From contig JAGTJW010000002.1 of assembly GCA_023657425.1 (NCBI GenBank), forward strand, positions 362,431-426,430: a stretch of 64,000 nt of DNA, in the 5' to 3' direction. Position numbers and translations under genes: made by a program. The notes under the pieces are model-generated. The model was not told the origin of the DNA. It searched no databases and saw only the letters and a list, made by a program, of their open reading frames with translations. How positions within the stretch are numbered: position 1 is the stretch's first letter; every line of letters begins with the position of its first letter. Positions 45,001 through 54,342 of the stretch are shown piece by piece. The stretch is from Ideonella sp. WA131b. Its GTDB lineage: Bacteria; Pseudomonadota; Gammaproteobacteria; Burkholderiales; Burkholderiaceae_C.

Positions 45001-45074
45001 GAGCCCACTTGGCCGACAGCGCCGATACCCTGCGCCAGGCGCTGGCCGCCACCATCGTGCGTCAGGCCCTGTAG
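42054..45074 (+). CDS. Zinc-dependent metalloprotease lipoprotein (DUF5117/DUF4953 type)
   Basis: A 1006-residue secreted protein. The leader ALALALTASFGLLQGC gives a lipobox with C36, followed by ~100 residues of Pro/Ala linker. The core has the extended zinc motif HEVGHTLGLRH at 613-623 and a downstream SVMEYNAIN that could serve as a metzincin Met-turn. The C-terminal part is helical. It resembles large outer-membrane-associated proteases annotated with DUF5117 and DUF4953; substrate and role are not known. ATG 42054 is the first that gives an export signal; the frame is open back to 41877 inside ettA. Confidence 0.88.
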   Translation: MRLPALPQPVATALHARRPRALALALTASFGLLQGCVHLAGDGTPAPPDKPGQKTVPEPPSRATSASAVPGPAAPASAPASAQPAATAQVPASAQPPAGGASAPGAQAAARPGQPPTPPAAPPAAPAAAPGGPPPFATVVRDARRIDGPLTLWQKEDKVWIELRPSQLGAPFLLSPKIKSGIGEALVLGGLMAYPVNGAGGPQLVEFVRVHNQVRLQARNTEVSARPGTPEARAVEASYSHSLLGAVPVASQPHPERKSILIEANGLFLSDVLGVGMMLQRGLRQGYGLDRANSLITSVRGNDQAVTLETQAHFYTPGIAMPGLNTPPGIAAPLLPHLLPDSRSMLIGLSYSLAPLPDQPMTPRPADPRVGLFTSTVLDFSDDLQMSPRQRYVNRWRLEKKDPAADKSEPVKPITFWIDRNVPLVYRETVRAAILEWNRAFERIGFVNALRVEQQPDDAAWDTLDFGYASVRWMMNAEPLFGAIGPSHVDPRSGEILDADIAFEGLSARGARTLRAQVLGGSPRTAAPAGAFALPFVLPPALSPALPGTVDSATTMLHADGSPHDSRYCLHGRLASEQLVYALDVLEARGEVDPDGPVARQFVLDYVKEAIMHEVGHTLGLRHNFRGSRAYTEAQLADPEFTRAHGISGSVMEYNAINLPMPGKSTGMPFQTTLGPYDYWAVEYAYQPLPPGTLPAAERAELQRIAARSSERGLGFGSDEDNAVALDPETIQLDLGADPIAFAKGRIAIARDLFKRQETRSLPADRDYAVLRRSINFAIADTTRAMGVLARQIGALRTLRDFPGSGRDPLTPVPAAEQREALNLMLQTVLGADGLTLSPALQRRLAPDFLDRAEIGVPTDYSVQQRLLDLQRAVLNFLMSDVIATRILDSVPKFDDPRQAFSLGEMHSRLNAEVWRELDRRAPIPSARRDLQRDHVNRLSLAVVRPTGTGRADVRGHLREQARALLARLEAASRARGFDTETRAHLADSADTLRQALAATIVRQAL

Positions 45075-45199
45075 AACGAGCGCCCCGCCGCCGCAGCAGC
45101 AGCCCGCCGATGGCAGCGTGGCTGAGCGACGCTGCGGGGCCACTCCGTATGATCCGGCGCCAGCGCGCGCCAGATGGCGCCCACCGAAGGAGACGGCCC

Positions 45200-46177
45200 A
45201 TGCATGCCTGGTTCTGCGACACGCTCGATGGCGTCGATGCCCTGCAGTGGCGCGAGGCGCCCACGCCCGAGCCTGGACCGGGTGAGGTGCGCATCGCCAT
45301 CAAGGCGGCGAGCCTGAACTTCCCCGACCTGCTCATCGTTCAGGGCAGGTATCAGTTCAAGCCGCCGCTGCCCTTCGTACCCGGGGCCGAGTACGCCGGC
45401 ACGATCGACGCCGTCGGCGACGGGGTTCACCACCTCAAGCCTGGCCAACCGGTGGCGGCCATTGCCGGGACAGGGGGCTTCGGCACGCACGCCGTGGTGA
45501 AGGCGACGCAGGTGCTGCCCCTGCCGCCGGGCTTTGCGCTGGAGCATGCAGCGGCCTTTGCCTTCACCTACGGTACCTCGCACCACGCACTGGTGGACCG
45601 CGCGCAGCTCAAGGCCGGCGAAACCGTGCTGGTGCTCGGCGCAGCCGGCGGCGTGGGCACGGCGGCGCTGCAGATCGCCAAGGCCGTGGGGGCCCGGGTG
45701 ATCGCCGCCGCCTCCACCGACGCGAAGTGCGCGCTGTGCCGCACGCTGGGCGCCGACGCAACGCTGAACTACAGCACCCAGGACCTGCGCGAGACGCTGA
45801 AGGCGCTGACCGGCGGCCGCGGCCCCGACGTCGTCTACGACCCCGTCGGCGACAAGCTCGCCGAGCCGGCCTTCCGTTCGATCGCCTGGCGCGGTCGCTA
45901 TCTCGTGGTGGGATTTGCCGGTGGCGCCATCCCGGCGCTGCCGTGGAACCTGGCGCTGCTCAAGGGCGCCAGCATCGTCGGCGTGTTCTGGGGCGACTTC
46001 GTCAAGCGCGAACCGGCAGCCAGTGCGGCGGCGCTGGGCCAGTTGGCGCAGTGGTACGCCCAGGGCCAGGTGCGCCCGGTGCTGGACGCCACCTGGCCGA
46101 TGGCCCGCATCCGCGAGGCCTACGCGCGCATGGCCGATCGACAGGTGATGGGCAAGGTGGTGCTCGTCAACCCCTGA
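45200..46177 (+). CDS. NADPH:quinone oxidoreductase-like zinc-free MDR enzyme
   Basis: A 325-residue medium-chain dehydrogenase/reductase of the quinone oxidoreductase group. It has NFPDLLIVQGRYQFKPPLPFVPG, the nucleotide-binding VLVLGAAGGVGTAALQIAKA, and lacks the zinc-ligand cysteines and histidines of alcohol dehydrogenases. Likely one- or two-electron reduction of quinones or enones with NADPH; the substrate is unknown. AAGGAG seven bases before ATG 45200 fixes the start. A strong inverted repeat lies just after its stop. Confidence 0.92.
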   Translation: MHAWFCDTLDGVDALQWREAPTPEPGPGEVRIAIKAASLNFPDLLIVQGRYQFKPPLPFVPGAEYAGTIDAVGDGVHHLKPGQPVAAIAGTGGFGTHAVVKATQVLPLPPGFALEHAAAFAFTYGTSHHALVDRAQLKAGETVLVLGAAGGVGTAALQIAKAVGARVIAAASTDAKCALCRTLGADATLNYSTQDLRETLKALTGGRGPDVVYDPVGDKLAEPAFRSIAWRGRYLVVGFAGGAIPALPWNLALLKGASIVGVFWGDFVKREPAASAAALGQLAQWYAQGQVRPVLDATWPMARIREAYARMADRQVMGKVVLVNP

Positions 46178-46178
46178 G

Positions 46179-46222
46179 GCGGGGCCTGCCCGAGCGCCCC
46201 GGGGCGGGCCATGAGGCCCCGC
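46179..46222 (+). repeat. Strong hairpin after the quinone oxidoreductase gene
   Basis: GCGGGGCCT (46179-46187) pairs with AGGCCCCGC (46214-46222), and between them CGCCCCGGGGCG (46195-46206) is itself a palindrome flanked by GCC/GGC. The whole 44 bases can fold as one long GC hairpin starting two bases after the stop codon. No T-run follows, so it could be a transcript-end or RNA-stability structure instead of a classic terminator. Confidence 0.6.
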
Positions 46223-46364
46223 GGTCTGGCCGTGCCGGGCGCCGACGGCGGCCTGACCCCGCCCTGTCCCTCCCCCATGGCACTCCCGAGTGCCCGGAGC
46301 TTGGTTTGCGACGACAATAGGGTCTCCGAGTCGACCGGGGCGCCACGCCCGGCCTCCAGCTGCC

Positions 46365-46667
46365 ATGACCACCCGCCGCACCACGACCCCCGCCACGGCT
46401 CCTGGAGCCACCCGCTCTCCCCAAGCCACCTCCACTGCCGCGCCGGCTGTGCCTGGCCCGAAGCTGCGCCAGACTCAGGCCGAGTACACGGCGGCGCGCC
46501 CGCACGCCGAGCCCGGGGTCAAGCCGATGATGTCCAGCTCGAAGATGTACGTGTGCATCAAGTGCCATGCCAACTTCAAGACGGGCGACGGCAAGCCCGA
46601 TCCCCGCTTGCGCGGCCTCGGCCGCTGCAACAGCTGCCTGAACGTGACCGCTTCGGCAGCGTCCTGA
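46365..46667 (+). CDS. Small four-cysteine (zinc-ribbon-like) protein of unknown function
   Basis: A 100-residue protein I do not recognise. The first ~35 residues are Thr/Ala/Pro-rich and lack a membrane or signal segment. The C-terminal part has VCIKCHANFK, then about 20 residues, then GRCNSCLN: two CxxC pairs that would form a zinc ribbon. CIKCH also fits a haem-c motif, but without an export signal that reading is unlikely. ATG 46365 is chosen over 46290. It ends 70 bases before the HiPIP gene on the same strand. Confidence 0.6.
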   Translation: MTTRRTTTPATAPGATRSPQATSTAAPAVPGPKLRQTQAEYTAARPHAEPGVKPMMSSSKMYVCIKCHANFKTGDGKPDPRLRGLGRCNSCLNVTASAAS

Positions 46668-46737
46668 GCGCATCCAGCGCTGTCTTGTCCAGCGGCTTGT
46701 CCGCCAACCCTGCAACTCAATCCGGAGTGACGATTCC

Positions 46738-47052
46738 ATGTCCCAGAGCAATCGCCGAGTCTTCCTGTTGCAAGTCGCCGCCTGCGGTTCGGCGCTGGCC
46801 GCCGCAGCCGGCGCTCAAGCCCAGGCCGTCCGTCTTGACGAGAAGGATCCCCAAGCCGTGGCGCTGGGCTACGTGCACGACACCACCAAGGCGGACAAGA
46901 AGAAGTTCCCCAAGCACACCAATGACCAGAAGTGCAACAACTGCGCGCTCTACCAGGGCAAGGCCGCCGATCCCTGGGGCGGCTGCCCGCTGTTCGGTAC
47001 CAAGCAGGTGGCTGGTCCGGGCTGGTGCAGCGCCTGGGCCAAGAAGGGCTGA
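46738..47052 (+). CDS. High-potential iron-sulfur protein (HiPIP)
   Basis: A 104-residue periplasmic electron carrier with a [4Fe-4S] cluster working between the 3+ and 2+ states. The N-terminus has a Tat-type signal (SNRRVFLLQVAACGSALAAA, cut near residue 30). The mature part carries the four cluster cysteines in KCNNCALY, GGCPLFG and GWCSAW with the expected spacing. HiPIPs serve as soluble donors to photosynthetic reaction centres or terminal oxidases in betaproteobacteria; no such partner is in the window. GGAG nine bases before the ATG and a terminator downstream bound the gene. Confidence 0.94.
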   Translation: MSQSNRRVFLLQVAACGSALAAAAGAQAQAVRLDEKDPQAVALGYVHDTTKADKKKFPKHTNDQKCNNCALYQGKAADPWGGCPLFGTKQVAGPGWCSAWAKKG

Positions 47053-47079
47053 TCGCGCCGCGCTCGCGCGCCCCCTGAA

Positions 47080-47102
47080 GGCGGCCAGCGGGCCGCCTTT
47101 TT
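47080..47102 (+). terminator. Rho-independent terminator after the HiPIP gene
   Basis: GGCGGCC (47080-47086), a four-base loop AGCG, GGCCGCC (47091-47097), then five T residues. It lies 27 bases after the HiPIP stop. Confidence 0.85.
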
Positions 47103-47174
47103 CAAGGCCGCATTGAGAGAGCCGCGCCAGGGTCTGCCCAGGCGGGCACGCCGGCTGCATGCCGGCACGGGCCC

Positions 47175-47590
47175 TCAGCCGTCGAGCAGCCCGGCCACGT
47201 GCTCGGCGATCGCCAGCGACGCCGTCAGGCCCGGTGACTCGATGCCCAGGAGATTGACCAGCCCGTGAACACCATCTACCGCCGGGCCGTCGATGCGGAA
47301 GTCCGGCGCCGGCTCCTCGGGCCCGTGGATCTTGGGCCGGACCCCGCTGCAGGCGGGCCGCAGCGCGCCTTCGGGCAGGCCGGGCCCGTAGCGCCGCACC
47401 GCCACGGCAAAGGCGGCGGCACGTCTGGGGTTCACCCGATAGTCCAGCGCAGCGGGATCGGCGCCCTCTGGCAGCCACTCCAGGTCGGGCCCGAACCGAG
47501 CCTGGCCGCCCACGCTCCTAGGAGCGAATCGGGCGCGCTGCACCCGCGTGTGCAGCACGACCCTCCGGCCCCGATGACCAACGTGTCCAC
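47175..47590 (-). pseudogene. FAD-dependent oxidoreductase (L-2-hydroxyglutarate dehydrogenase-like), internally deleted
   Basis: The minus strand carries both ends of one flavoenzyme with most of the middle lost. At 47590 a GTG opens VDTLVIGAG, the start of an FAD-binding Rossmann fold. After about 60 bases of unrelated sequence and a +1 frame change come [51 protein letters not shown] and [20 protein letters not shown], the C-terminal ~115 residues of YgaF/L2HGDH-like enzymes, which are normally ~370 residues. The enzyme cannot be functional. The break point contains a palindrome and shares short sequences with the broken hydrolase at 35.8 kb. Confidence 0.8.
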
Positions 47591-47740
47591 ACCTTCCTTG
47601 CCCCTGGCTCCACAGCGCTGATGACAGGATCCTGTGGCCCGGCGGTTTCTCGCCGCCGGCCGCACGCGACTGCAGGGGCATGGTGACTGCTGGCCGGCGC
47701 GGTTCCGCATAATCTTCAGCGCCTCACGTCGGGAGTCCCC

Positions 47741-50449
<2,709 letters not shown>

Positions 50450-50661
50450 GCGGCTGCGCCGAACGAGACCTCGGTTGCTGCATCCCCGGCTGTGGCATCT
50501 GTCGCGGCGCGGCGTCGCGGTCGGCGCTGAGGTGAAGGTGTTCCTCACCTTCATCACGCCGATTTCGCAGACTCTGCTGTCGGCGGATGAACGTGTTGCC
50601 GCGCTGCAACCTACCGGGTTCGGTGGTGGCGACCCGGTGGCAGCCCCGGGGCCAGGCGCGC

Positions 50662-52458
50662 TCAGCGGCCGCGCAGGAACAAGGCGTCAAGTTCCTTCAG
50701 CGTCACCTGACGCCAGGTCGGGCGGCCGTGGTTGCAGGTGTCGCTGCGCTCCGTGGCTTCCATCTGGCGCAGCAGCGCGTCCATCTCGGGCAGCGTGAGG
50801 CGACGGTTGGCGCGCACGGCGGCATGGCAGGCCATCGTGCCGAGCAGCTCGTCGCGGGCACGCTGCACGACACGGCTGCCGCCGAGCTCGGCCAACTCGC
50901 CCAGCACGGCGCGCACGAGCTCGGTGAGGTCAGCGTCGGGCAGGGCCGCCGGCCGGCTGCGCACCACCAGCGTACCGGCGGCAAGCACACCCACGTCCAG
51001 GCCCAGGGCCAGCAAGGACTCGGCCTGGGCCTCGGCGGCTGCCACCTCGGCCGGCGTGGCCGCCAGCGTGTGGGGGATGAGCAGCGGCTGCGAAGGCAGC
51101 GCCGCGCCGGAGCCGACGGCCGCATCGGCGGCCTGCTTGAGCCGCTCGTAGACGATGCGCTCGTGGGCCGCGTGCATATCGACGACCACCAACCCTGCCC
51201 CGTTTTCTGCCAACACGTAGGTTCCACCGAGCTGAGCCAAGGCGCGGCCCAAGGGCTGCTCGACGCCCGCAGAGCCCGCTGTCGGCGCGGGCGCGGCGGG
51301 CAGCGGCTCGGACAGCGCCCGCAGCGCTGGCGCCCAGTGCCCAGGCGGCTCGGCCGCGTGCCGGGGCGGACCCCAGGCCAGGGCCGGCTGCCAGGCCGGC
51401 AAGGCGACCTGGGGCGCAGGCGGCTGCACGGCGGCAGCCTGCTCCGGCAGCCCCGCCGCCGCCCGCGTGGGAGCCAGCGCCTCCACCACGGCCTGGCGCA
51501 CCGCTTGGAACACCGCGCCGCCGTCACGAAAGCGCACCTCGGCCTTGGCCGGGTGCACGTTCACGTCCACCAGCTCGGGATCGATCTCCAGGAACAGCAC
51601 CCAGGCCGGCTGTCGGCCGCCGTGCAACTGGTCGTCGTAGGCTGAACGGACGGCCTGGCCCACCAGACGATCGCGCACGCAGCGGCCATTGACAAACAGG
51701 ATCTGCAGGTCGGCCCGCGCGCGCGCCGATTCGGGGTGGCCGACGCGGCCCCACAGCGACAGCGGGCCGCGCCGGGCTGCCAGCGGTCGGCTTGCGACCT
51801 CGAAGTCGCGGCCGAGCACATCGGCCAGACGCTGCGGCCACGGGGCTGGACGCCATTGGGCGATCTGACGGCCTTCGTGCCAGACGTTCAGGCCGACTTC
51901 GGGCCGCGCCAAGGCCGCCCGCCGGGCGACGTCGAGCGCGTGCGCCAGCTCGGTGGCGTCGCTCTTGAGGAACTTGCGCCGCGCCGGTGTGGCAAAGAAC
52001 AGCTCCTGGACTTCCACTGTCGTGCCCGGCGCACGGGCGGCCGGCGCCAGCTCGCCACCGCGAGGCGCCAGGCGCCAGGCATGCGGGGCCTCGGGCGTGC
52101 GGCTGGTGATCGTCAGCTCGGCCACCGAGGCCAGCGCCGCCAGCGCCTCGCCCCGGAAGCCCATCGTGGCGACGCGCTCGAGCTCGGCGAGATCGCGGAT
52201 CTTGCTGGTGGCGTGGCGCTTCAGCGACAGCGGCAGCTGCTCGGGCGGAATGCCGACGCCGTCGTCCTCGACGGCCACCAGGCGAACGCCACCACCGGCC
52301 AGCCGAACCGTCACCTGGGTGGCGCCGGCATCCAGCGCGTTGTCGAGCAACTCGCGCACGGCGGCGGCCGGTCGGTCGATCACCTCGCCAGCGGCGATCT
52401 GGCTGATCAGCTCGTCGGGCAGCTCGCGAATCGGGCGGCGCGGCGGCAGGGGAAGCAT
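50662..52458 (-). CDS. mutL: DNA mismatch repair protein MutL
   Basis: Links mismatch recognition by MutS to strand incision. The 598-residue protein has the GHKL ATPase motifs: ISQIAAGEVIDRPAAAVREL with LLDNALDAGAT, VEDDGVGI and TMGFRGEALAALASV. A Pro/Ala-rich linker (~330-410) precedes the dimerisation domain, which has HAAHERIVYERLK and CHAAVRANRRLT. It lacks the endonuclease motif DQHA(X)2E(X)4E in full (MHAAHERIVYE here), as expected in organisms relying on MutH or another nuclease. The 212 bases between it and acnA hold nothing I can identify. Confidence 0.95.
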   Translation of the reverse strand: MLPLPPRRPIRELPDELISQIAAGEVIDRPAAAVRELLDNALDAGATQVTVRLAGGGVRLVAVEDDGVGIPPEQLPLSLKRHATSKIRDLAELERVATMGFRGEALAALASVAELTITSRTPEAPHAWRLAPRGGELAPAARAPGTTVEVQELFFATPARRKFLKSDATELAHALDVARRAALARPEVGLNVWHEGRQIAQWRPAPWPQRLADVLGRDFEVASRPLAARRGPLSLWGRVGHPESARARADLQILFVNGRCVRDRLVGQAVRSAYDDQLHGGRQPAWVLFLEIDPELVDVNVHPAKAEVRFRDGGAVFQAVRQAVVEALAPTRAAAGLPEQAAAVQPPAPQVALPAWQPALAWGPPRHAAEPPGHWAPALRALSEPLPAAPAPTAGSAGVEQPLGRALAQLGGTYVLAENGAGLVVVDMHAAHERIVYERLKQAADAAVGSGAALPSQPLLIPHTLAATPAEVAAAEAQAESLLALGLDVGVLAAGTLVVRSRPAALPDADLTELVRAVLGELAELGGSRVVQRARDELLGTMACHAAVRANRRLTLPEMDALLRQMEATERSDTCNHGRPTWRQVTLKELDALFLRGR

Positions 52459-52607
52459 CGTCTGGCGATTCTAGGAGCGTGAATCCTTTCACTTTCTGCG
52501 TGAATGCGCCCTAGACTCGCTGCCGGAATGCATGCAGCGCCCACGCCGCCTACGCAGCCCCGGGCAAACGCGCCGTTGGCGCAGATGCCATCTCTTGCCG
52601 GAGGATC

Positions 52608-53267
52608 ATGCTGCCCTTCTTCGCCGATCTGGTTTCGCGCACCGACGAGGACCGTCGGGCGTTCGAAACCCACCCCAAGCTGGTGGACGTCATCGCCCAC
52701 GGCATGCCCGTGGAGCGCTACCGGGCGCTGCTCCTGGATCTGTATCACGTGGTGTGGCACTTCAACCCGGTTTGCGCCGCTGCCGCGGCACGTCTGGGCA
52801 GCCCGGCGCAAGACCCCGATGCCGCACTGCGCTATTTCCTCTATGCACACATGCACGAGGAGGCCGGGCACGAGAACTGGGTGCTCAACGATCTGGAGGC
52901 CGTGGGTCTGACGCGCGACGCCGCAAGGGCTCACCGGCCGGCCGCACACACGCTGGCGCTGAACGGCTACAACCATTGGTCGGCCGCGCAGCGCCATCCC
53001 GCTTCTGCGCTGGGGATGCTGTACGCGCTGGAAGTGATCGCCTCGGTCTATGGCGGTCCGTTCGCCAGTGCGATCCGCGAGAGCCTCCTGCTCGAAGGCG
53101 ATCGGGGCGTGAGCTTCATCGCCTCGCACGCAACACTCGACTCGCAGCACATGGCCGAGCTGCGCCAGGTGCTCAACCAGGTGACGGACGAGAGCGCACG
53201 CGACGCCGTCGTCGAATCGGTGCAGGTGAATTTCCACCATCTCACGCGCATCCTCGAAGCACTGTAG
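52608..53267 (+). CDS. Haem-oxygenase-like di-iron protein (HDO, iron-containing redox enzyme family)
   Basis: A 219-residue helical protein of the TenA/haem-oxygenase-like di-metal oxidase superfamily. The metal-ligand pattern is visible: E85 and H88 in HEEAGHENW, E142 in ALEVIAS, and H174, D178 and H181 in SHATLDSQH, matching the E-x-x-H ... E ... H-x3-D-x2-H layout of HDOs such as UndA (which turns fatty acids into terminal alkenes) and SznF. The substrate here is unknown. It ends 11 bases before the RpfF-like gene, so the two form an operon. The 149 bases upstream, divergent from mutL, contain a TAGACT at 52512-52517 but no clear -35. Confidence 0.82.
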   Translation: MLPFFADLVSRTDEDRRAFETHPKLVDVIAHGMPVERYRALLLDLYHVVWHFNPVCAAAAARLGSPAQDPDAALRYFLYAHMHEEAGHENWVLNDLEAVGLTRDAARAHRPAAHTLALNGYNHWSAAQRHPASALGMLYALEVIASVYGGPFASAIRESLLLEGDRGVSFIASHATLDSQHMAELRQVLNQVTDESARDAVVESVQVNFHHLTRILEAL

Positions 53268-53278
53268 GCACAGGCCTC

Positions 53279-54250
53279 ATGACCGCATCCCCTGCCGCCG
53301 GCGTTGCCGGGCTGCTCGGCCGGCCCTACAAGACCATCCGACTGGAGTGGCACTCCGACCTGGCCCTGCTGCGCGTGCGCGCAGCGGTCAAGCCCATCCA
53401 GTGCTACAGCCTGGCCGCGATGACCGAGATGCAGCGGGTACTCGACGACATCACCGCCAATCCCGGGCTGCTGCGCCACCTGGTCCTGACCTCCGACGTG
53501 CCCAAGGTCTTCAACTTCGGCGGTGACCTTGCGCTGTTCGTGTTGCTGGTGCGCGCACGCGACGTCGACTCGCTGCGCCTCTATGGCATGAAGTGCGTCG
53601 ACATGGTGTGGTGGCTCGAGAACGCGGCTGCCCTGGGCGTGCACACCACCGTGATGGCCGCCGGCGACACACTCGGCGGCGGCCTGGAGAGCGTGCTGCC
53701 CTTCCACCGCATCATCTTCGAGAAGAGCGCACAGGCCGGTTTTCCGGAGGTGCTCTTCAACCTGTTCCCGGGCATGGGGGCTTGGGACTTCACGATCCGG
53801 CGCGCCGGCTTCGCGGTGGCCAACGAGATGATCCTTTCGGGCCATCTGTACAGCGCGGAGGAACTCCTGTATCGACGTCTGATCGACCTGGTGGCCCCCG
53901 ACGGCGAGGGCGAGCAGGCCATCGACCGGGTGGTGCGCGAGGTCGACCCGCGCCACCGCGGCACGCTTGCCGCGCTGCGTGCTCAGCGCATGGCAGCGCC
54001 TGTCCGGCGAGAGTCGCTGGTGGCCATCGTCGACCAGTGGGCCGAAAGTGCGATGGGCCTGACCGACCGCGATCTGCGCCTGATGGAGCGGCTGGCGCGC
54101 GCCCAGGTGCGCAAGGCCGGCGGCGGCGACGAAGGCGCTGTCGAGGAGATCAAACGCCTGGAGCTCGAGATGGCCTGGGGCGGGGAGCGCCGCAGCGGCA
54201 TCGAACGACGTGCCACGCCGCCTGAAGTGGACCGTCGCGTGCGCACCTGA
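53279..54250 (+). CDS. rpfF: RpfF-like DSF signal synthase (crotonase family)
   Basis: A 323-residue enoyl-CoA hydratase/isomerase superfamily protein with the specific pattern of RpfF, the enzyme that makes diffusible cis-2-unsaturated fatty-acid signals from acyl-ACP by dehydration and thioester cleavage. Matches include VFNFGGDLALF, GGGLESVLPFHRIIFE, GFPEVLFNLFPGMGAW, LYSAEELLYRRLIDLV and a C-terminal LRLMERLARAQVRK. The two catalytic glutamates are conserved and correctly spaced: E137 in GGGLE and E157 in FPE (E141 and E161 in Xanthomonas). No rpfC, rpfG or rpfB lies beside it. The last 25 residues are Arg-rich. ATG 53279 follows the HDO stop. Confidence 0.82.
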   Translation: MTASPAAGVAGLLGRPYKTIRLEWHSDLALLRVRAAVKPIQCYSLAAMTEMQRVLDDITANPGLLRHLVLTSDVPKVFNFGGDLALFVLLVRARDVDSLRLYGMKCVDMVWWLENAAALGVHTTVMAAGDTLGGGLESVLPFHRIIFEKSAQAGFPEVLFNLFPGMGAWDFTIRRAGFAVANEMILSGHLYSAEELLYRRLIDLVAPDGEGEQAIDRVVREVDPRHRGTLAALRAQRMAAPVRRESLVAIVDQWAESAMGLTDRDLRLMERLARAQVRKAGGGDEGAVEEIKRLELEMAWGGERRSGIERRATPPEVDRRVRT

Positions 54251-54342
54251 GCCTCGCGGCTAAACTGAAGTTCCACCGCCGCCGGCCCAGATCTCCTTTA
54301 TCCATCAAGCACTTGCGATGGATTTCAGGTTTGGTTTTCTGA

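Noticed and set aside
46527..46560. CIKCH read as a haem-c attachment site
   Set aside because: The small protein has no export signal, and a second CxxC pair fits a zinc ribbon better.
52469..52485. CTAGGAGCGTG upstream of the HDO gene as another copy of the 47.5 kb element
   Set aside because: Only 11 bases match, there is no broken gene here, and the site falls next to the mutL start where chance matches in GC-rich DNA are expected.
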